64,000 nt of DNA, from assembly GCA_032718565.1 (NCBI GenBank), contig JAVGVS010000236.1:1-64000 (forward strand), read 5' to 3'. Made by a program: the position numbers and the translations under genes. The notes under the pieces were generated by a model, which worked only from the letters and a program-made list of their open reading frames with translations, did no database searches and was not told the DNA's origin. Positions 11,783-23,910 of this stretch are shown piece after piece; position 1 is the stretch's first letter; every line of letters begins with the position of its first letter. The stretch comes from Distichodus sexfasciatus (Eukaryota > Chordata > Actinopteri > Characiformes > Distichodontidae).

Positions 11783-11917
11783 AAAGTGAGCAACTAATTG
11801 TCATTGTGAACACAATACAGCACTGCACACAGTGCAACACAACAAAATGTGACCTCTGCATTTGACCCATCCGTGAAGGAGCAGTGGGCAGCTAACAAGG
11901 GCAGCGCCCGGGGAAGA
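11783..11917 (-). mobile_element. S1 SINE, 5' truncated copy
   Basis: Reverse-strand 3' half of the family: tail, GCACACAGTGCAACACAAC, ATTTGACCCATCCGTGAAGG, then breaking off after GCGCCCGGGGA. The tRNA-like head is absent. Confidence 0.8.
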
Positions 11918-12171
11918 GAGAGTAAAAGAGCTGTTTCCTTCAGACTATATGCCTACAGTCATTATGCTACACCACATCGGCCACCCTCCACTGGATGTAT
12001 AATGAACTGCGGTGAACTACATTTTAGCATTTTAGAATGCATTTTAGAGTCCTACTTCCCAAGGTAATTTGGTGAAAGTAACTTATAAGTAATGTAGGAA
12101 TCGTGTGAAGCATTACAAACCAGAAACAGTAATATTCTAATACAACAAATTACTTTAAAATAACAGTGACT

Positions 12172-12200
12172 ATTCATTCATTCATTCATTCATTCATTTA
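12172..12200. repeat. ATTC tetranucleotide microsatellite
   Basis: About six copies of ATTC inside the element at 11542-12295. Confidence 0.85.
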
Positions 12201-12299
12201 TTTTCCAAACCGCTTAATCCCAACTGGGATTGTAGGGCAACAGTAACTAGTAATCTATAATGTGTTACTTTTGGAAAGTAATTTGCCCAACACTGCAAT

Positions 12300-13557
12300 A
12301 CTATAGTGAAGGTAAAATCAGGCCAATTAAAAAATGAGACGTTTTCGTGAAAACAAAAAGTGCCAGCAGACCAACTGACCACTAAAGCTATTGGGAATGA
12401 TTTGTTCTTTACATAAGAAGCAGCTTTTTATTGCCAAAGCATTAAATCGTCTTATTAAATTACTGAAGGAGGAACTGGAACAAACCCTGTGCTCACATGC
12501 TGTATATCAAACTCCCATTACACCATCAGTGCTGATTGCTTGGTGTGCATTAAAATTCCTACATAGACCACAGAAAACAAGTAACAACCAAATGAGCAGT
12601 TCCTGCCCTGATGTTAGTGATTTACTAACTGAAAGAGCTCATTGACTTTGAGTGTTATATGAGTCAACTAGCAGTTTGCTCATCAATGTGAGTGATAAGA
12701 TGACTTACATGTGTAGGGATGAAGATGAACTGTCCTGTTTGTTTGAAACAGTGACTCAGCTCCATACCTAAGAGTGACAAAACAACAAAAGAACGCATTT
12801 ACAGTTAGGAGCACTATATATTTCTGTTTGTCTGTTTTACTTCCACATGTAATACAATGCAGCTGCACGACTAGCCTACAGTGTATCTAAAATTTTTGCA
12901 TACCATCCCACTACTATAGAACCTTTTTTTGGCTCCCTGTGTCAGCACACATCAAAAGTATTATCTGTTAACACTTGCCCTCAAGCTCAAAAATGGCCCA
13001 GCACCTGTCTGCTTATCAGCACCAATCAAACATTGTTACCTTCCAAATTTTTAGACCACCAAGAAGCATCAGGGGTTGACCCCTTTGTTACTCAAAAGAA
13101 GGAGAAGATCTGCATCAAGACTCTTCTGAGAACATACTTTCCACTTTCCCCAGCAATCATTATGGCTGAGTCCCTTGCTGTCACTTGAAGACCCTCTTAT
13201 TGAATGAGAAACTGGGTGACTAACGACAAAATAACAACAAACAAATCTCAAAACAGTGTACGTTGGGCACATACCCAAGCTTTCAGGTTTATATTCTTGC
13301 TGACCTTGTAAACTTGGACTTTTACTCCTGGTGAACTGCACGTGTTGATTTAAGCCTAGCATAACAAGAATGAAGAACATGTTCTCTTGGTGGACAACAA
13401 ACCACTCTAGGTAACACTGTCAGCCAAATTCCATATTTGTCAATGTAACAGAGAAGCAGGCCAAACTCACCATATGCTGGATCCATTTGGTGAGAGCAAG
13501 TACTGCTGGGAAGCCCCATATGTGTACAAGAAGGCAAAAGTGATAACAGGATGACGA

Positions 13558-13558
<1 letters not shown>
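12300..13558. other. unique DNA, nothing recognised
   Basis: No repeat family or exon supported. Frames of about 100 residues on the minus strand (13069-13380) show no domain. Confidence 0.4.

Positions 13559-13597
<39 letters not shown>
13559..13597. repeat. GT dinucleotide microsatellite
   Basis: An uninterrupted (GT)n of about 19 units. Confidence 0.95.
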
Positions 13598-13599
<2 letters not shown>

Positions 13600-14438
13600 A
13601 GGCTGTGATTTGGCATTGAAAGTATTGATCAGGGAAGAATTACCATGAAAATGTAAGCAGTGTAAGACACTTTAAAGTTGGTAGTGGTGCATTTTTTGGC
13701 ATAATTTCCAACAATACTGTTAAGCATCAAAGGGCAAAACTGCATGTTATACATTATGTATCCAAAGCATTTTGTATTCATGAAAGCAGGCCTGAACAGA
13801 AATGTTTCCTAAAAGTGAATTTAAGCTTACTGACACCAAAAAGGTGACTGAAACACATAATTAAACAAAGTAAAGATTTCTCATAAATAAAATGGTTCCT
13901 TTAGTTTATTTGCTGGGATTAGTACGTTAGAAATACTTGCCTAAATCTAAGTTCTTTAATAAGGTTTATTTAACTTCAAAATATGATGTTGATTCTAAAA
14001 AAATCAATTTTAAGACTCTGGTTCAAATCAGTCTTAGGTTCAAATCAAGTCACAGGATTTTGCCCTGTCTCTTACATAAAAGTCACTTTGTATTCACTCC
14101 GCTAATCAGTTCAGTGCCACACCGGATATGTGTTTGAACAGTACTTTCTGCATTTGTCCTGGAGGGTGGAGCTGTCTTTAGTGCATATCATGATACTCTT
14201 ATGCTAAGACTAACTAGGAGAAACTAGGCAAAAAAGAATGATGAGTGTACAGTTTTAACCTTAGAGATGATTCATCAGTTTGTAGCTGGCTTTGCAAGCT
14301 TAATATACAGTAGCCTAGAGCAATAGTGAGCCCTTTCCTTTGGCTGCCCATGTGCTGAAACCATATGTGACCCCTTTATTAGTGTGATTCAAGTTTTCAC
14401 GTCCAGATGCCTTCCCAACCGCTCCGTCCAGACTGTGC
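13600..14438. other. unique DNA, nothing recognised
   Basis: AT-rich DNA upstream of the LINE. No feature supported. Confidence 0.4.
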
Positions 14439-14439
14439 T

Positions 14440-16790
14440 TGTTTTTCGGTATTTATTTATTTTTATTACTTTCTATTGTGCAAAAATTAGCAGGGTTAGT
14501 TACCTATGATGGTAGAACACTACTGGAAATAGGAAATCAGATTTCGGCCATAATTTCAACCACTTTTGAGCCTGATCCGTCATGGCCGTCTGAGATACTA
14601 TGCGGCTCGGACGACAACGCGGCGCTGACCCACGGCGCAGAAAAAGTGCTGGGGGAAACACGGTGGTGTACGCAACAGAATGAGAGAGTGAGCTCACCAC
14701 ACACCACTGTTGAGTATCCTGCTGGCTAATGTTCAGTCACTGGATAACAAGTTGGACGATCTTTGGGCCAGAGTTACTTTCCAACGCGACATCCAACGCG
14801 ATTGTAACATTCTGTGTTTTACTGAAACATGGCTGACCCCCACTGTGCCAGACCGAGCCATAACGCCGTCAGACTCATTCTCTGTGTTCCGCATGGACAG
14901 AACGGTGGAGTCCAACAAAGCTAAAGGTGGAGGAGTGCGTTTCATGATCAACAAGAAGTGGTGCAATGCTCGGAGTGTTTCTACTCTCTCCAGCCGCTGC
15001 TCGCCTCATCTGGAATAACTGAGCATAAAGTGTCGCCCTTTCTACCTGCCTCGCGAGTTCACCTCAGTCATCGCCACAGCAGTCTACATCCCACCCCATG
15101 TGGACACAGGTACAGCTTTATCCGAACTGCACGATGTGCTGTGTGCGCTCCAAAACAAACACCCGGATGCAGCGCTCATTGTAGCAGGGAACTTTAATAA
15201 GGCAAACCTCAAACAAGTTATGCCAAACTTTCATCAACACGTTACATGTCCGACAAGAGGAGCTAACATACTGGACCACTGTTACATGCCGTACAAGCAG
15301 GCTTATAAAGTCTCTTCTCAGCCAACTTCAGGAAAATCCGACCATTCCGCCATTTTCCTGAATATAAACAAAGAATTCGTCGTGAGGCTCCGGTCATGAG
15401 GGAGGTCTGCCCAATCAGAGGCTACGCTACAGGACACGCTCGATGACGTAGACTGGGACATGTTCTGAGCCTGCACAGACGACATCAATGAGTTTGCGGA
15501 TGTAGCAGTTAGCTTCGTTAGCAAGCTTGCAAATGAAGTCATCCCAATGGTGAGAGTTAGAACCTTCCCTAACCAGAGGCCGTGGGTGGACAGAACGATT
15601 CGCGCCACAGTGAACGCCTGAACCGCTGCTTACAACGCCGCTCTCATTACCGGCGATATGAGTGCTTACAAAGCGGCCTCTTACAACCTTCGCCGCCAGG
15701 TTCGAGTTTGCAAGTGCAATTTCAGACAGTGAATCAAATCACAATTTCATCAGGGTGACGCACAAAGCATGTGGCATGGACTGCTCACGATTATACGCAC
15801 AGCACTGAGGAGGGTAAACACCAGGAAGGCGGCGGGTCCGGACGGTATCTCCGGGTGCCTGCTGCGCTGCTGCGCTGACCAACTGTCAGGTGTGTTCACC
15901 TCCATCTTCGACGAGTCTCTGGCGAAGTCCGTGGTCCCCACCTGCTTCAAAAAATCCACCATCATCCCTGTCCCCAAGAATAACAAACCTTCATGCCTGA
16001 ATGTGCAAGTCAAGAAGGCAAAGCAGCGTCTGTACCACCTTAGACAGCTGAGGAAGTTTGGGGTTTCCCCTTTCTATTCTGGCGCTGTGGAGAGCATTGT
16101 CACACAGAACATCTTGTCCTGGTATGGGAACTTCTGTGTTCAGGACCAGAAAGCCCTCCAGAGAGTGATCCGGGCAGCGGAGCGCTGCTGCACGTCAGCT
16201 CTCCCTTCCCTGCAGGACATTTACACAAAGAGATGTAGGACCAGAGCAATTAGGATTGTAAAGGACTCGTCTCATCCCGGAAATGGACTATTTCATCTTC
16301 TGCAATCGGGCAGAAGGTTTCGCACCATGATGGCCAAAACAGAGAGACTCAGGAGGAGTTTCTATCCTCAGGCCATCCGTTTTCTAAACCAGGACATGTC
16401 TTTTTTCTAAAAGTCTTAATTTGTCATTCCATACTGGCTCTCAGCTCATATTGTATGATCATTTATATTGTCTGACATTTTACTGTCCGATATTTACTGT
16501 GAAGCTGCACTTGGCACTTTAAAAACATTGCACAGTGCACTCATTGCACTATTTAAACCCATTGCACCTTATTGTATATAAGTAATAGTTTATTTTCTTT
16601 TTACCTCTTTCCCTTATCTCCTTATTTTTAAGTCATTTTAAGTTTGTATTGTATCTCCTTTTTATTTTTATTATTATTTTTAATTTTTGCCCTAATTGCA
16701 TGGTCATAGAGCAGATCAGGATACATTTCACTGCATGTTGTACCTGTATAATTTGCATGTGACAAATAAAGAATCTTGATCTTGATTCTG
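14440..16790 (+). pseudogene. CR1/L2-type LINE, dead, RT core deleted
   Basis: Translated pieces give, in order, an APE-type endonuclease (14710-15399) and parts of a reverse transcriptase (15769-16410). In the endonuclease I see LLANVQSLDNKLDDL, CFTETWL (catalytic Glu retained), VAGNFNKANL (family normally has GDFN, so the Asp is lost) and SDHSAIFL. The in-frame stop at 15016, a frameshift near 15375 and stops near 15468 and 15619 break it. In the RT, NTRKAAGPDGISG and the KSTIIPVPK segment are followed directly, near 16000, by the C-terminal VKKAKQRLYHLRQLRKFGVS and AAERCC...LQDIYTKRC segments, so about 200 residues including the catalytic FADD motif are missing. The 3' end is AATAAAGAATC followed by short TCTTGAT repeats, typical of this LINE group. 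The upstream LVTYDGRTLLEIGNQ segment (from about 14490) also belongs to it. Confidence 0.9.
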
Positions 16791-16799
16791 CTAAAGGCA

Positions 16800-16985
16800 G
16801 CTTCTTATTAACAGAATTATTGATTATTTGATTAGTATCAAAATCTAATGGTCACATCCGAAGTGATTTTTTTAAATGACAGGGATCACTGAGACTTCAA
16901 GATCAAAAGTTGAGAACATCTGTAATATAGGACTTATCAGCAAATGCAGAACAATGTCTCAAGAAAGGTCACATTTTTACATTTA
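16800..16985. other. short unique spacer
   Basis: Nothing recognised between the LINE and the hAT remnant. Confidence 0.4.
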
Positions 16986-16988
16986 AAC

Positions 16989-17646
16989 TAGGGGTGGAAA
17001 TTTAACGCGTTAATTGCGATTAATTAATTTGGAAAAAAAAAAACGCGTTAAAAAAAATAACGCATTTAATCACACTTTGCATTCCAAGCAAAGGAGAACT
17101 TTGGTCAATGCACTATTTCCTGGTCCACCGATTACACGAGCTGCAAAAATGGAAGAATCAGAAGAAAGCGCATTGCTAGGACTGATCGGAGGCAAATTTC
17201 ATTTCAAAAGACTACCTGGCGGAAGCCTTGATAAAAGCGTGGTTTTGTGCAAACTGTGCAAAAAAGGAGTTTGCATACCACCGAAGCACTTCAACCGTAC
17301 GGTACCATCTAACATGTTGCAGCGAGCACAGAAACTGTGGGAGTGTTAGCGCTAGCAGTCCCAGTTCGAGAAACAACAAAAGGTGTCGGCAGGTGTCTGT
17401 TTTGAATTGAAATGCAGTTTAAATGCTTTTTTTTTTTTTTTTCAGAGATGAAAAGAGCTTGAGTTTACAATATTCGTGTCCATGTCTATTATTTGATTCT
17501 GTCGCCCACTAAAACCCTTTTAAATTAAAAAAACATTCGCGCTTTAGGGCAAATTTTCTTGTGCGATTAAATGCGATTAATCAAGATTAATTAATTACAA
17601 AGCCTCTAATTAATTTGATTAATTTTTTTAATCGAGTCCCACCCCA
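16989..17646 (+). pseudogene. hAT transposon remnant with broken BED zinc finger
   Basis: The ends are inverted and TTAA-rich: the left starts AGGGGTGGAAATTTAACGCG, the right in reverse GGGGTGGGACTCGATTAA. A frame starting at 17149 (MEESEES...) reaches a CKLC pair typical of BED zinc fingers. The rest of the finger, KKEFAYHRSTSTVRYHLT, lies in the +1 frame from 17228, so a single-base slip in the A run near 17258-17264 breaks it. BED fingers are the N-terminal DNA-binding domain of hAT transposases. The catalytic domain is entirely absent. The element is therefore an internally deleted, non-functional copy. Confidence 0.8.
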
Positions 17647-17649
17647 AAT

Positions 17650-18600
17650 TTAAACATTTATTATTTTAGTTCTTTATACGCACTTATTTGTTTTTTGGAT
17701 TTGTCTATATACTATACTGACTTATATTGCTATTGCTATTGTCTAAATGTTTCAAATATTGAATTAAAATCTGCGGAAAATACTTCATCCTGTCAGGGCG
17801 ACTGTAAATGATGTAAAGCTTCTGTTTTAATTCACAGAATTGACTTTTCTTGACCTGTCAAGTCACCCAAGGGATCTGACACTCAACGTTTATCACCGAT
17901 GTTTGTCTGAAAAGTTCACTCTGAAATATCCTTTGGAAAACAACAAGATTTTCAAAACCTTTGGAAAGTTTGGGTCAGGAAATCCACCTTGGTTTATTTG
18001 AGTCCATAAAGCAGGTCCTGCAGCTTCTCAGTGCTTTCAGAAGGAAAGGCCTAGCAAAAAAAGAGGAACAATAGGGCAGAATTTCTTAGAATGGTGTAGT
18101 GCCATCATAACAGGTCACTCAATACCTCACAACTTACCACAGAGTTTTTGAAAGGACATACATGTGTGTATTCAATACTCTTTCGATCCAGAGTGAGGTG
18201 GATCTGTGTATCTCTCTGAAAAAGTGTGGAGTGGGAGGCAAGATGAACTGAGATTTTTCTGACTTTACTGATAAAATCTGCATAACCGTTGTACTGAATG
18301 CTTCAACTATTATTTAACATTGTATTGTGCTTCATAAAGAGTTTAGCAGGAACGTCCCAGTAAGGGAATGATCCGGATGCCTGCTGTTTAGATCCAGTAG
18401 GGTGGATCTGATACGAACGGAGAGGGACAATGGAACAAAGGGAAATCCACTGCAAAGTCTTGAAAGCCGCACAGCCACAGGCTTGCTCCCCAATGGTTGT
18501 TTCCTTTCTCATCTGCGTCTCTTCCTACCAAAGCAGAGTGCCAAAGTGTACATCGAGGCAGTAAGCTGAGCAGGAGACTAGTAGCCTTTTAACCTGCAGA
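17650..18600. other. unique DNA, nothing recognised
   Basis: No repeat family or exon supported. Confidence 0.4.
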
Positions 18601-19330
18601 ACTCACTCTGCTACATTTGCTGTCCCAAGCACACAGGCCAGAAATTTTTCTTGAAGTTGGTATGGCTCTTAATTCCCACGCCCATTATCACTGTTTATTA
18701 CTAAGGGCACTAATCTGCCTGGAAAGGATGACAACAAACTTCTGAAGGATCACACAGTGTAGACAGAAAGCAAGCTTCTACAAAGAGAGAAGTAAAGTTT
18801 CAGAAGAGCGAAAGCTGGAATAGTTAACTTGAGCAGCCTTAGAGTCAATCATGCATGTATGAGCGAGCAGGTCGGTGAAATGCCTTTTGGGCCTTCAGGG
18901 CATCTGCCGGGCCACACTACCTACTTATCATCCGCTTGCATCATCACAAGACAGCTCTATGACTGGGTGCCTCTTTGGTCCTAGTGCGAAGGATGAAAGA
19001 ACGATCATTCCTTTGAAGGACGGAAGAGAAGTCATTCATTTCATTGTTTGAGGGCACAAAAAAGTAGTAATAATGCATGTAGCACAAAGGGAAACAGCTA
19101 CTTTCCTCGTCCTTGTTGGAATGAGATCAAGGGCTCTCTCAATTAAGAATGCCACTGCATAAAGCTGTGATGGTTAATGAATTACGCTAAAGCTCACGGT
19201 CACGCAAAGGCTCTAAAGATCTTACCAGTGCTGACTTAAGCAGATGTCCTTATTTTAAATTGGATAAGGCATTTGACAAGTTGGCTTCTTTTGAAGTGAA
19301 GAAAACACAATGGCTGTATGATCTTGATCT
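18600..19330. other. unique block, possible conserved non-coding element
   Basis: Repeat-free sequence with words such as CAATTAAG (19140), GGTTAATGAATTAC (19171) and CATTTGCTG (18615) that resemble homeodomain and POU sites. There is no frame of note. Regulatory function is a guess from texture. Confidence 0.25.
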
Positions 19331-19775
19331 GCTGTAAAAGGGGAGAGAATATAAATAACTCAACAATGAAATGTACTTTTGAGTTCATAAAAACTGAAAG
19401 AACAATGTATCAAATATATACTTAAATCTGCAGACTTCGGCATGGTGGTTGGTGTTGGCAGTAGAAGTAACAAAGAGCAAAATGGTTTCTAGTGTGTTGC
19501 ACAGTTGGCTTGCTTGTCTACAGGGTTATTTGAAAGCTGCTTATTGGCTGAAAAGTAAAACCGAGACCATTAGAGGACTGTAGCACGGGAAGCATATAGA
19601 GATTGTGTCCAAAAGGCTGTGCTCCAACCCACTAGCAGAGGTTTCTGTGAAACAGCAAAGGCCAGCAAAACTACAGTTAGTGCTTAAGAACATCTCTGTT
19701 TTATTTTTTACTGCCTTTCCTATAAAGTTCCAGTTTTGTTTCTTCCATTAAATCATATTCCACACTCTAGGAGTG
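19331..19775. other. unique DNA, nothing recognised
   Basis: No feature supported. Confidence 0.4.
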
Positions 19776-19778
19776 GTC

Positions 19779-20027
19779 TAAGTGGGTGATTATTTGTCAT
19801 TGTGAACACACCACAGCACAGCACACAGTGCACCACAACCAAATGTGACCTCTGCATTTAACCCATGAATTAGTAGTGGGCAGCTAACAAGCCCCCAGGG
19901 AGCAGTACTTGGGGATGGTATTCTGCTCATGAGCACCTCAGTGGTAACTTTACCGGCCCTGTATTCGAACTTGCGACCTTCTGCTCACGGGGTGAACATC
20001 CTACCGTTATGCCACCAACTGCCCCAA
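19779..20027 (-). mobile_element. S1 tRNA-derived SINE, full length
   Basis: Complete copy in reverse: tail TGATTATTTGTCATTGTGAA, body, then the tRNA head with B box as GTATTCGAACTTGCGACC and A box as ACCGTTATGCCACCAAC. Head and tail are both present. Confidence 0.9.
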
Positions 20028-20029
20028 AA

Positions 20030-20814
20030 TATGACATTTGATTATTTATCAGATTGTGTACATTATTAGCTTTTTCTTTTAAAAAAAAAAAGCTTATGAC
20101 CTGTGCAGCTGGTTAAGCAACCCACTGTGATCACAAGACCCACTTATAAAATGTCTCCAGGTCATTTGAAGTACATGAATTTTTGAAGAGCTTAGTTAGT
20201 GATGCATAAAGTGAACTTAATTCCCCAGTGTCTTGCACACACCCTGGCAGTTTAACTGCCAGACCATGTCATGCAGAGGACAGTCAAGTGTTAAAGTAGG
20301 CAATCACTACTTCTGTTCACTTGAACAGTGCTGTGTTTTTTTGGAAAGAAGCTCCTTAAACAGAAATTGGGGTAACAATCAGTGTTTACAGATTCCAAAA
20401 TTAAACCTTACTTTTGGCTAGACTTGATGTTGAGAACTGTGTACACTGACTTCAATTAAACAACTTTAGAACGTTCAATCTGTGTTTGTTGGTCTGCCGT
20501 CTTTCACCTATGCCATGTTCACATAGATTCCTGAAGATTTCTAACAGAGAATCATCTTTGCACATGCTGGGGGGAGCTAACTAAAATGAGTGATGCTGTT
20601 AGCAAACCTGCTTTTAAAGTGTGTATCTTTTTCAGTAACTAACAATTACCAGGTGTTTGTGTTGAATATGCAGAAGTGCCATATAATAGGCTACTGTGCC
20701 CGCTACTGTGCATGTTCATTGCATCACAGTCCGCTCTTGGCAGCTATGAGATGGTGTTGGAGGACGGAGTCCACTTGGAGAAGATGGAAGCAAAAATCTG
20801 TGTCCACGTAATTT
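20030..20814. other. unique DNA, nothing recognised
   Basis: No feature supported. Frames of 60-75 residues lack domains. Confidence 0.4.
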
Positions 20815-20958
20815 CTTTGATGTTGCTACGTTATCTCTGTAGCTTCTAGTGTAGCAAACTACTATATTAAAAGAGTAGCTTGTGTGTAGTTTAACTAAAT
20901 TTATCATGACTAGCTTGTAGCATGAAAAGCTACCATTTAAAAATAACTTCCCTAGCAC
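20815..20958. mobile_element. fragment of a CAGTGCTAGGGAAGTTA-type DNA element
   Basis: AGCTAC/GTAGCT words repeat and the right end, in reverse, reads CAGTGCTAGGGAAGTTATTT, related to the CAGTGTTGG ends at 11542-12295. The left end was not found. Confidence 0.4.
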
Positions 20959-21114
20959 TGACCATTACATCTTGGAAAAGTATTTTAAACTTGTTGTAGA
21001 GTGCTGAATGAAACTAAAGTGGTCTAGTATTGGATGTTCACATGGTTTTGAACAGAAACCTAAAGTACCTAATTGTAGGCAGAATCCCACATCCTAATTG
21101 TCTCTCTTTCCACT

Positions 21115-21275
21115 TCTAGTTTAGTTTTTTTCTTTATGTTCTATTTATTTATTGGTTATTCTTATTTGTTCTTTGTGCTCTACACTGTTAAAACTGAGAC
21201 CATGTTGTTTCGTTTCTCTGTGTACTTGTACAGTATAACAGATGACAAAGTTTACTTCGACTTTTGATTTTGACT
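21115..21275 (+). mobile_element. LINE 3' end fragment
   Basis: TACACTGTTAAAACTGAGACC, CTTGTACAGTATAACA and GATGACAAAGTTTAC resemble the 3' untranslated tails of fish CR1/L2-type LINEs, which end in TGACAATAAAG-like motifs. No coding part remains. Confidence 0.4.
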
Positions 21276-22024
21276 AAAGTACATGTCTTACCTGAAGTCT
21301 GTGTTACTTAACATCTCAAAAACTTGCTGAACATGGGTGTTATGAGACCATTATGAGACCAGGCCATAAAGTTTCATCCTCCTCACCATTTTAAGCAGAA
21401 CTGTTCAGATCCCTTCTAGTCATTTCATTCAGCTTAGGGATGCTGATTCCCTTTACATGCGCTGTTCCACGATCTTGAAAAGCATCTTTTCACATGCATA
21501 TTCCATAGCGGTCTGTCCTTTTGACGTTCCATAGCTTCACTTTTATCTTTGCATCCCCTAGATATGAATTTATGCCATCTCAAGCATCACTGGGTGAGAT
21601 TTAACAAAAGCCATACATTTTGAGACCATCTGATTTAGCGCTAGTAGCTTTAATAGCAGTTTGCAACACCAATCAATCTTTGTGAGCTTGGTCCCAAGCT
21701 TCTTCATCCTGTCTGGAGCTCTGAGCACCGGTTTCTTCAGTTTGACGTCCTGTTTTCACCCCTGTGCATTAGCATGCAGAAGCAATGCTGTTCGCTTGGC
21801 TTCTAGCCCAGAAGTTGAGACAGGAAAAAAAAAATACAACAAAGGAGATATAGTTGCCCTTAGCTTTCCAATTACACAAGGTCCTGTATGTTACCACAAT
21901 ACACTCGCCTGCTGCAACATTGTAATTTTACTCTGCTCTGCTTGATGGACCTGATGCTGTTTTAACTGCATCAAAGCTGTGTGTGGCTTTTCAAAGATTA
22001 TTGCTTTTGTACGGTGGCCCCTAG
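21276..22024. other. unique DNA, nothing recognised
   Basis: No feature supported. A 94-residue frame at 21661-21945 has no recognisable domain. Confidence 0.4.
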
Positions 22025-23285
22025 AGACAAAACACAAACAAAAGAAAAAGCAGAAACAAAATGAAAATGCGCTGCAAGTTTAAAAAGACATACAAAAGAA
22101 AAAGCAGGAACAAAATAAAAATGCGCTGCAAATTAAAAAAGACATACAAAAGAAAAAGCAGAAACAAAATAAAAATGTGCTGCAAGTTAAAAAAAAAAGA
22201 CATACAAAAGAAAAAGCAGAAACAAAATAAAAATGAGCTGCAAATTAAAAAAGACATACAAAAGAAAAAGCAGAAACAAGATAAAAATGTGCTGCAAGTA
22301 AAAAAAAAAGACATACAAAAGAAAAAGCAGAAACAAAATAAAATCACGCTGCAAATTAAAAAAGACATACAAAAGAAAAAGCAGAAACAAAATGAAAATG
22401 CACTGCCAAGTTAAAAAAAGACATACAAAAGAAAAAGCGAAACAAAAAAAATAATACCAGGATTAAAAAAAGACATACAAAAGAAAAAAGCGAAACAAAA
22501 ATAAAATAAACTGCAAATTAAAAAAAGACATACAAAAGAAAAGCAGAAACAAAATGAAAATGTACCAAAATTAAAAAGACATGCAAAAGAAAGCATGAAA
22601 CAAAAATGAAAATGTGCTGGTTAAAAAAGACATACAAAAAAGCATGAAACAAAATGAAATCGCTTACTGCGTTAAAAAAGACATACAAAGAAAAGCGAAA
22701 CAAAATAAAAAATAAAGCTGCAAATTAAAAAAGGAACATACAAAAGAAAAAGCAGAAACAAAAATGAAAATGTGTACCCAAGTTAAAAAACATAAAAAAG
22801 AAAAAGCGGGAACAAAATAAAAATGGCTGCAAATTAAAAAAAAAGACATACAAAAGAAAAAAGCAGAAACAAAATGAAAACTCGCCACCAAATTAAGGTG
22901 CCACAAAAGAAAAAGCAGAAACAAAATGAGAAATGTGCTGCCAAATTAAAAAGACATACAAAAGAAAAAGGCAGAAACGAAATAAAATAAACAAATTAAA
23001 AAAGACATACAAAAGAAAAAAGCAGAAACAAAAAGAATGAAAATGTGCCACCCAAATTAAAAAAAAGACAGCACGAAAGAAAAAGCAGGGGAACAAAAGA
23101 ATGAAAATGTGCTGCAGGATTAAAAAAGCGCAAACAAAAGAAAAAGCAGGAACAAAATGAAAATGCGCTGCAAGTTAAAAAAGACATACAAAAGAAAAAG
23201 CAGAAACAAAATAAAAATGTGCTGCAAGTTAAAAAAGATACAAAAGAAAAAGCAGAAACAAAATGAAAATGCGCTGCAAATTAAA
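22025..23285. repeat. A-rich minisatellite, about 23 copies of a 50-62 bp unit
   Basis: The unit contains GACATACAAAAG, AAAAAGCAGAAACAAAAT, then AAAATGYGCTGCAARTT. I count 23 copies. Copies 1-7 and 21-23 are close to consensus; copies 8-20 (about 22413-23100) carry many small indels in homopolymers and lost G/C words. The + strand is nearly devoid of T-run stops, which creates a lysine-rich 117-residue frame and phenylalanine-rich minus-strand frames; these are repeat artefacts. No gene is implied. Confidence 0.95.
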
Positions 23286-23596
23286 AAGGAAGGAAGTAGC
23301 ATTTTGTGTTATACATAAACATATGATATCAAGCAACACCTTTCACATGTTTTAGGGTCATTAAAAAATATCTTTCATTTGAAAACATTAAACTGAATCT
23401 AAGAGGCCTGTTATAGACAACACTCACTTTCGTAAATCATTGCTTGCTTACTAATGTCACTTGAAAAAAATAAAAATATACCTCGATCTAAAATCTAAAA
23501 TCTGATAACCTAAAATATCTCAGCACTAAACCACATAAACCATTTAAAGGGGAGGTTTTGCAACAGATCTGTCACCAGAAATTACTCCTGACATTG

Positions 23597-23880
23597 TACA
23601 GGTCTGATCTACCTTCATAGAAAACATTTGGTTGAGGAGTTATAGCTGCCAAAGGAGGTCAACCAGTTAAATTCAAAAATTCACATTTCCTGCTGTGAAT
23701 GTTTACATGGTGTGAATAAACATATAATTATTTGTGTGGTATTAGTTTAAGAAAAGCAGGCTGTGTTTGTGTCTATTGTTGTGACTAAAGAAAGGAATCA
23801 GGTCACGCATTGCAACCAATTTGTTAAGAAATCCATATAATTCCAAAGGGTTCGCGTACTTTTTCTTGCAACTATATATA
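23597..23880 (+). mobile_element. Tc1/mariner-like 3' end remnant
   Basis: AGCTGCCAAAGGAGGTCAACC resembles the segment coding the last residues of Tc1-type transposases, and the element closes with CATATAATTCCAAAGGGTTC and TACTTTTTCTTGCAACT, a common Tc1-type terminus, followed by a TA-rich tail. The rest of the transposase is missing. It lies in the loop of the palindrome. Confidence 0.65.
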
Positions 23881-23888
23881 AAAGAGAG

Positions 23889-23910
23889 TTGTATATATAT
23901 ATATATATAG
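23889..23910. repeat. TA dinucleotide repeat
   Basis: Short (TA)n of about ten units following the Tc1-like end. Confidence 0.8.

Larger units (their letters stand above)
11542..12295. mobile_element. CAGTGTTGG-type DNA element carrying nested repeats
   Basis: The left end reads TGGTGTTGGAAGTAATG and the right end, in reverse, CAGTGTTGGGCAAATTACTT. Internal GTAATG/CATTAC words repeat, as in abundant fish hAT-like elements with CAGTG termini. An ATTAT pentanucleotide array and a truncated S1 SINE sit inside it. No transposase is present and no convincing target duplication was found. Confidence 0.5.

Noticed and set aside
15769..16410. Functional reverse transcriptase gene
   Set aside because: The catalytic core is deleted; the open frame is a fusion of the flanks of a dead LINE.
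22061..22414. 117-residue lysine-rich frame and overlapping phenylalanine-rich minus-strand frames
   Set aside because: They are direct translations of the tandem minisatellite; length comes from absence of stops in the repeat unit, and no start context or domain is present.
22025..23285. CRISPR-like array
   Set aside because: The repeats are contiguous, without unique spacers, in an animal genome; it is a minisatellite.
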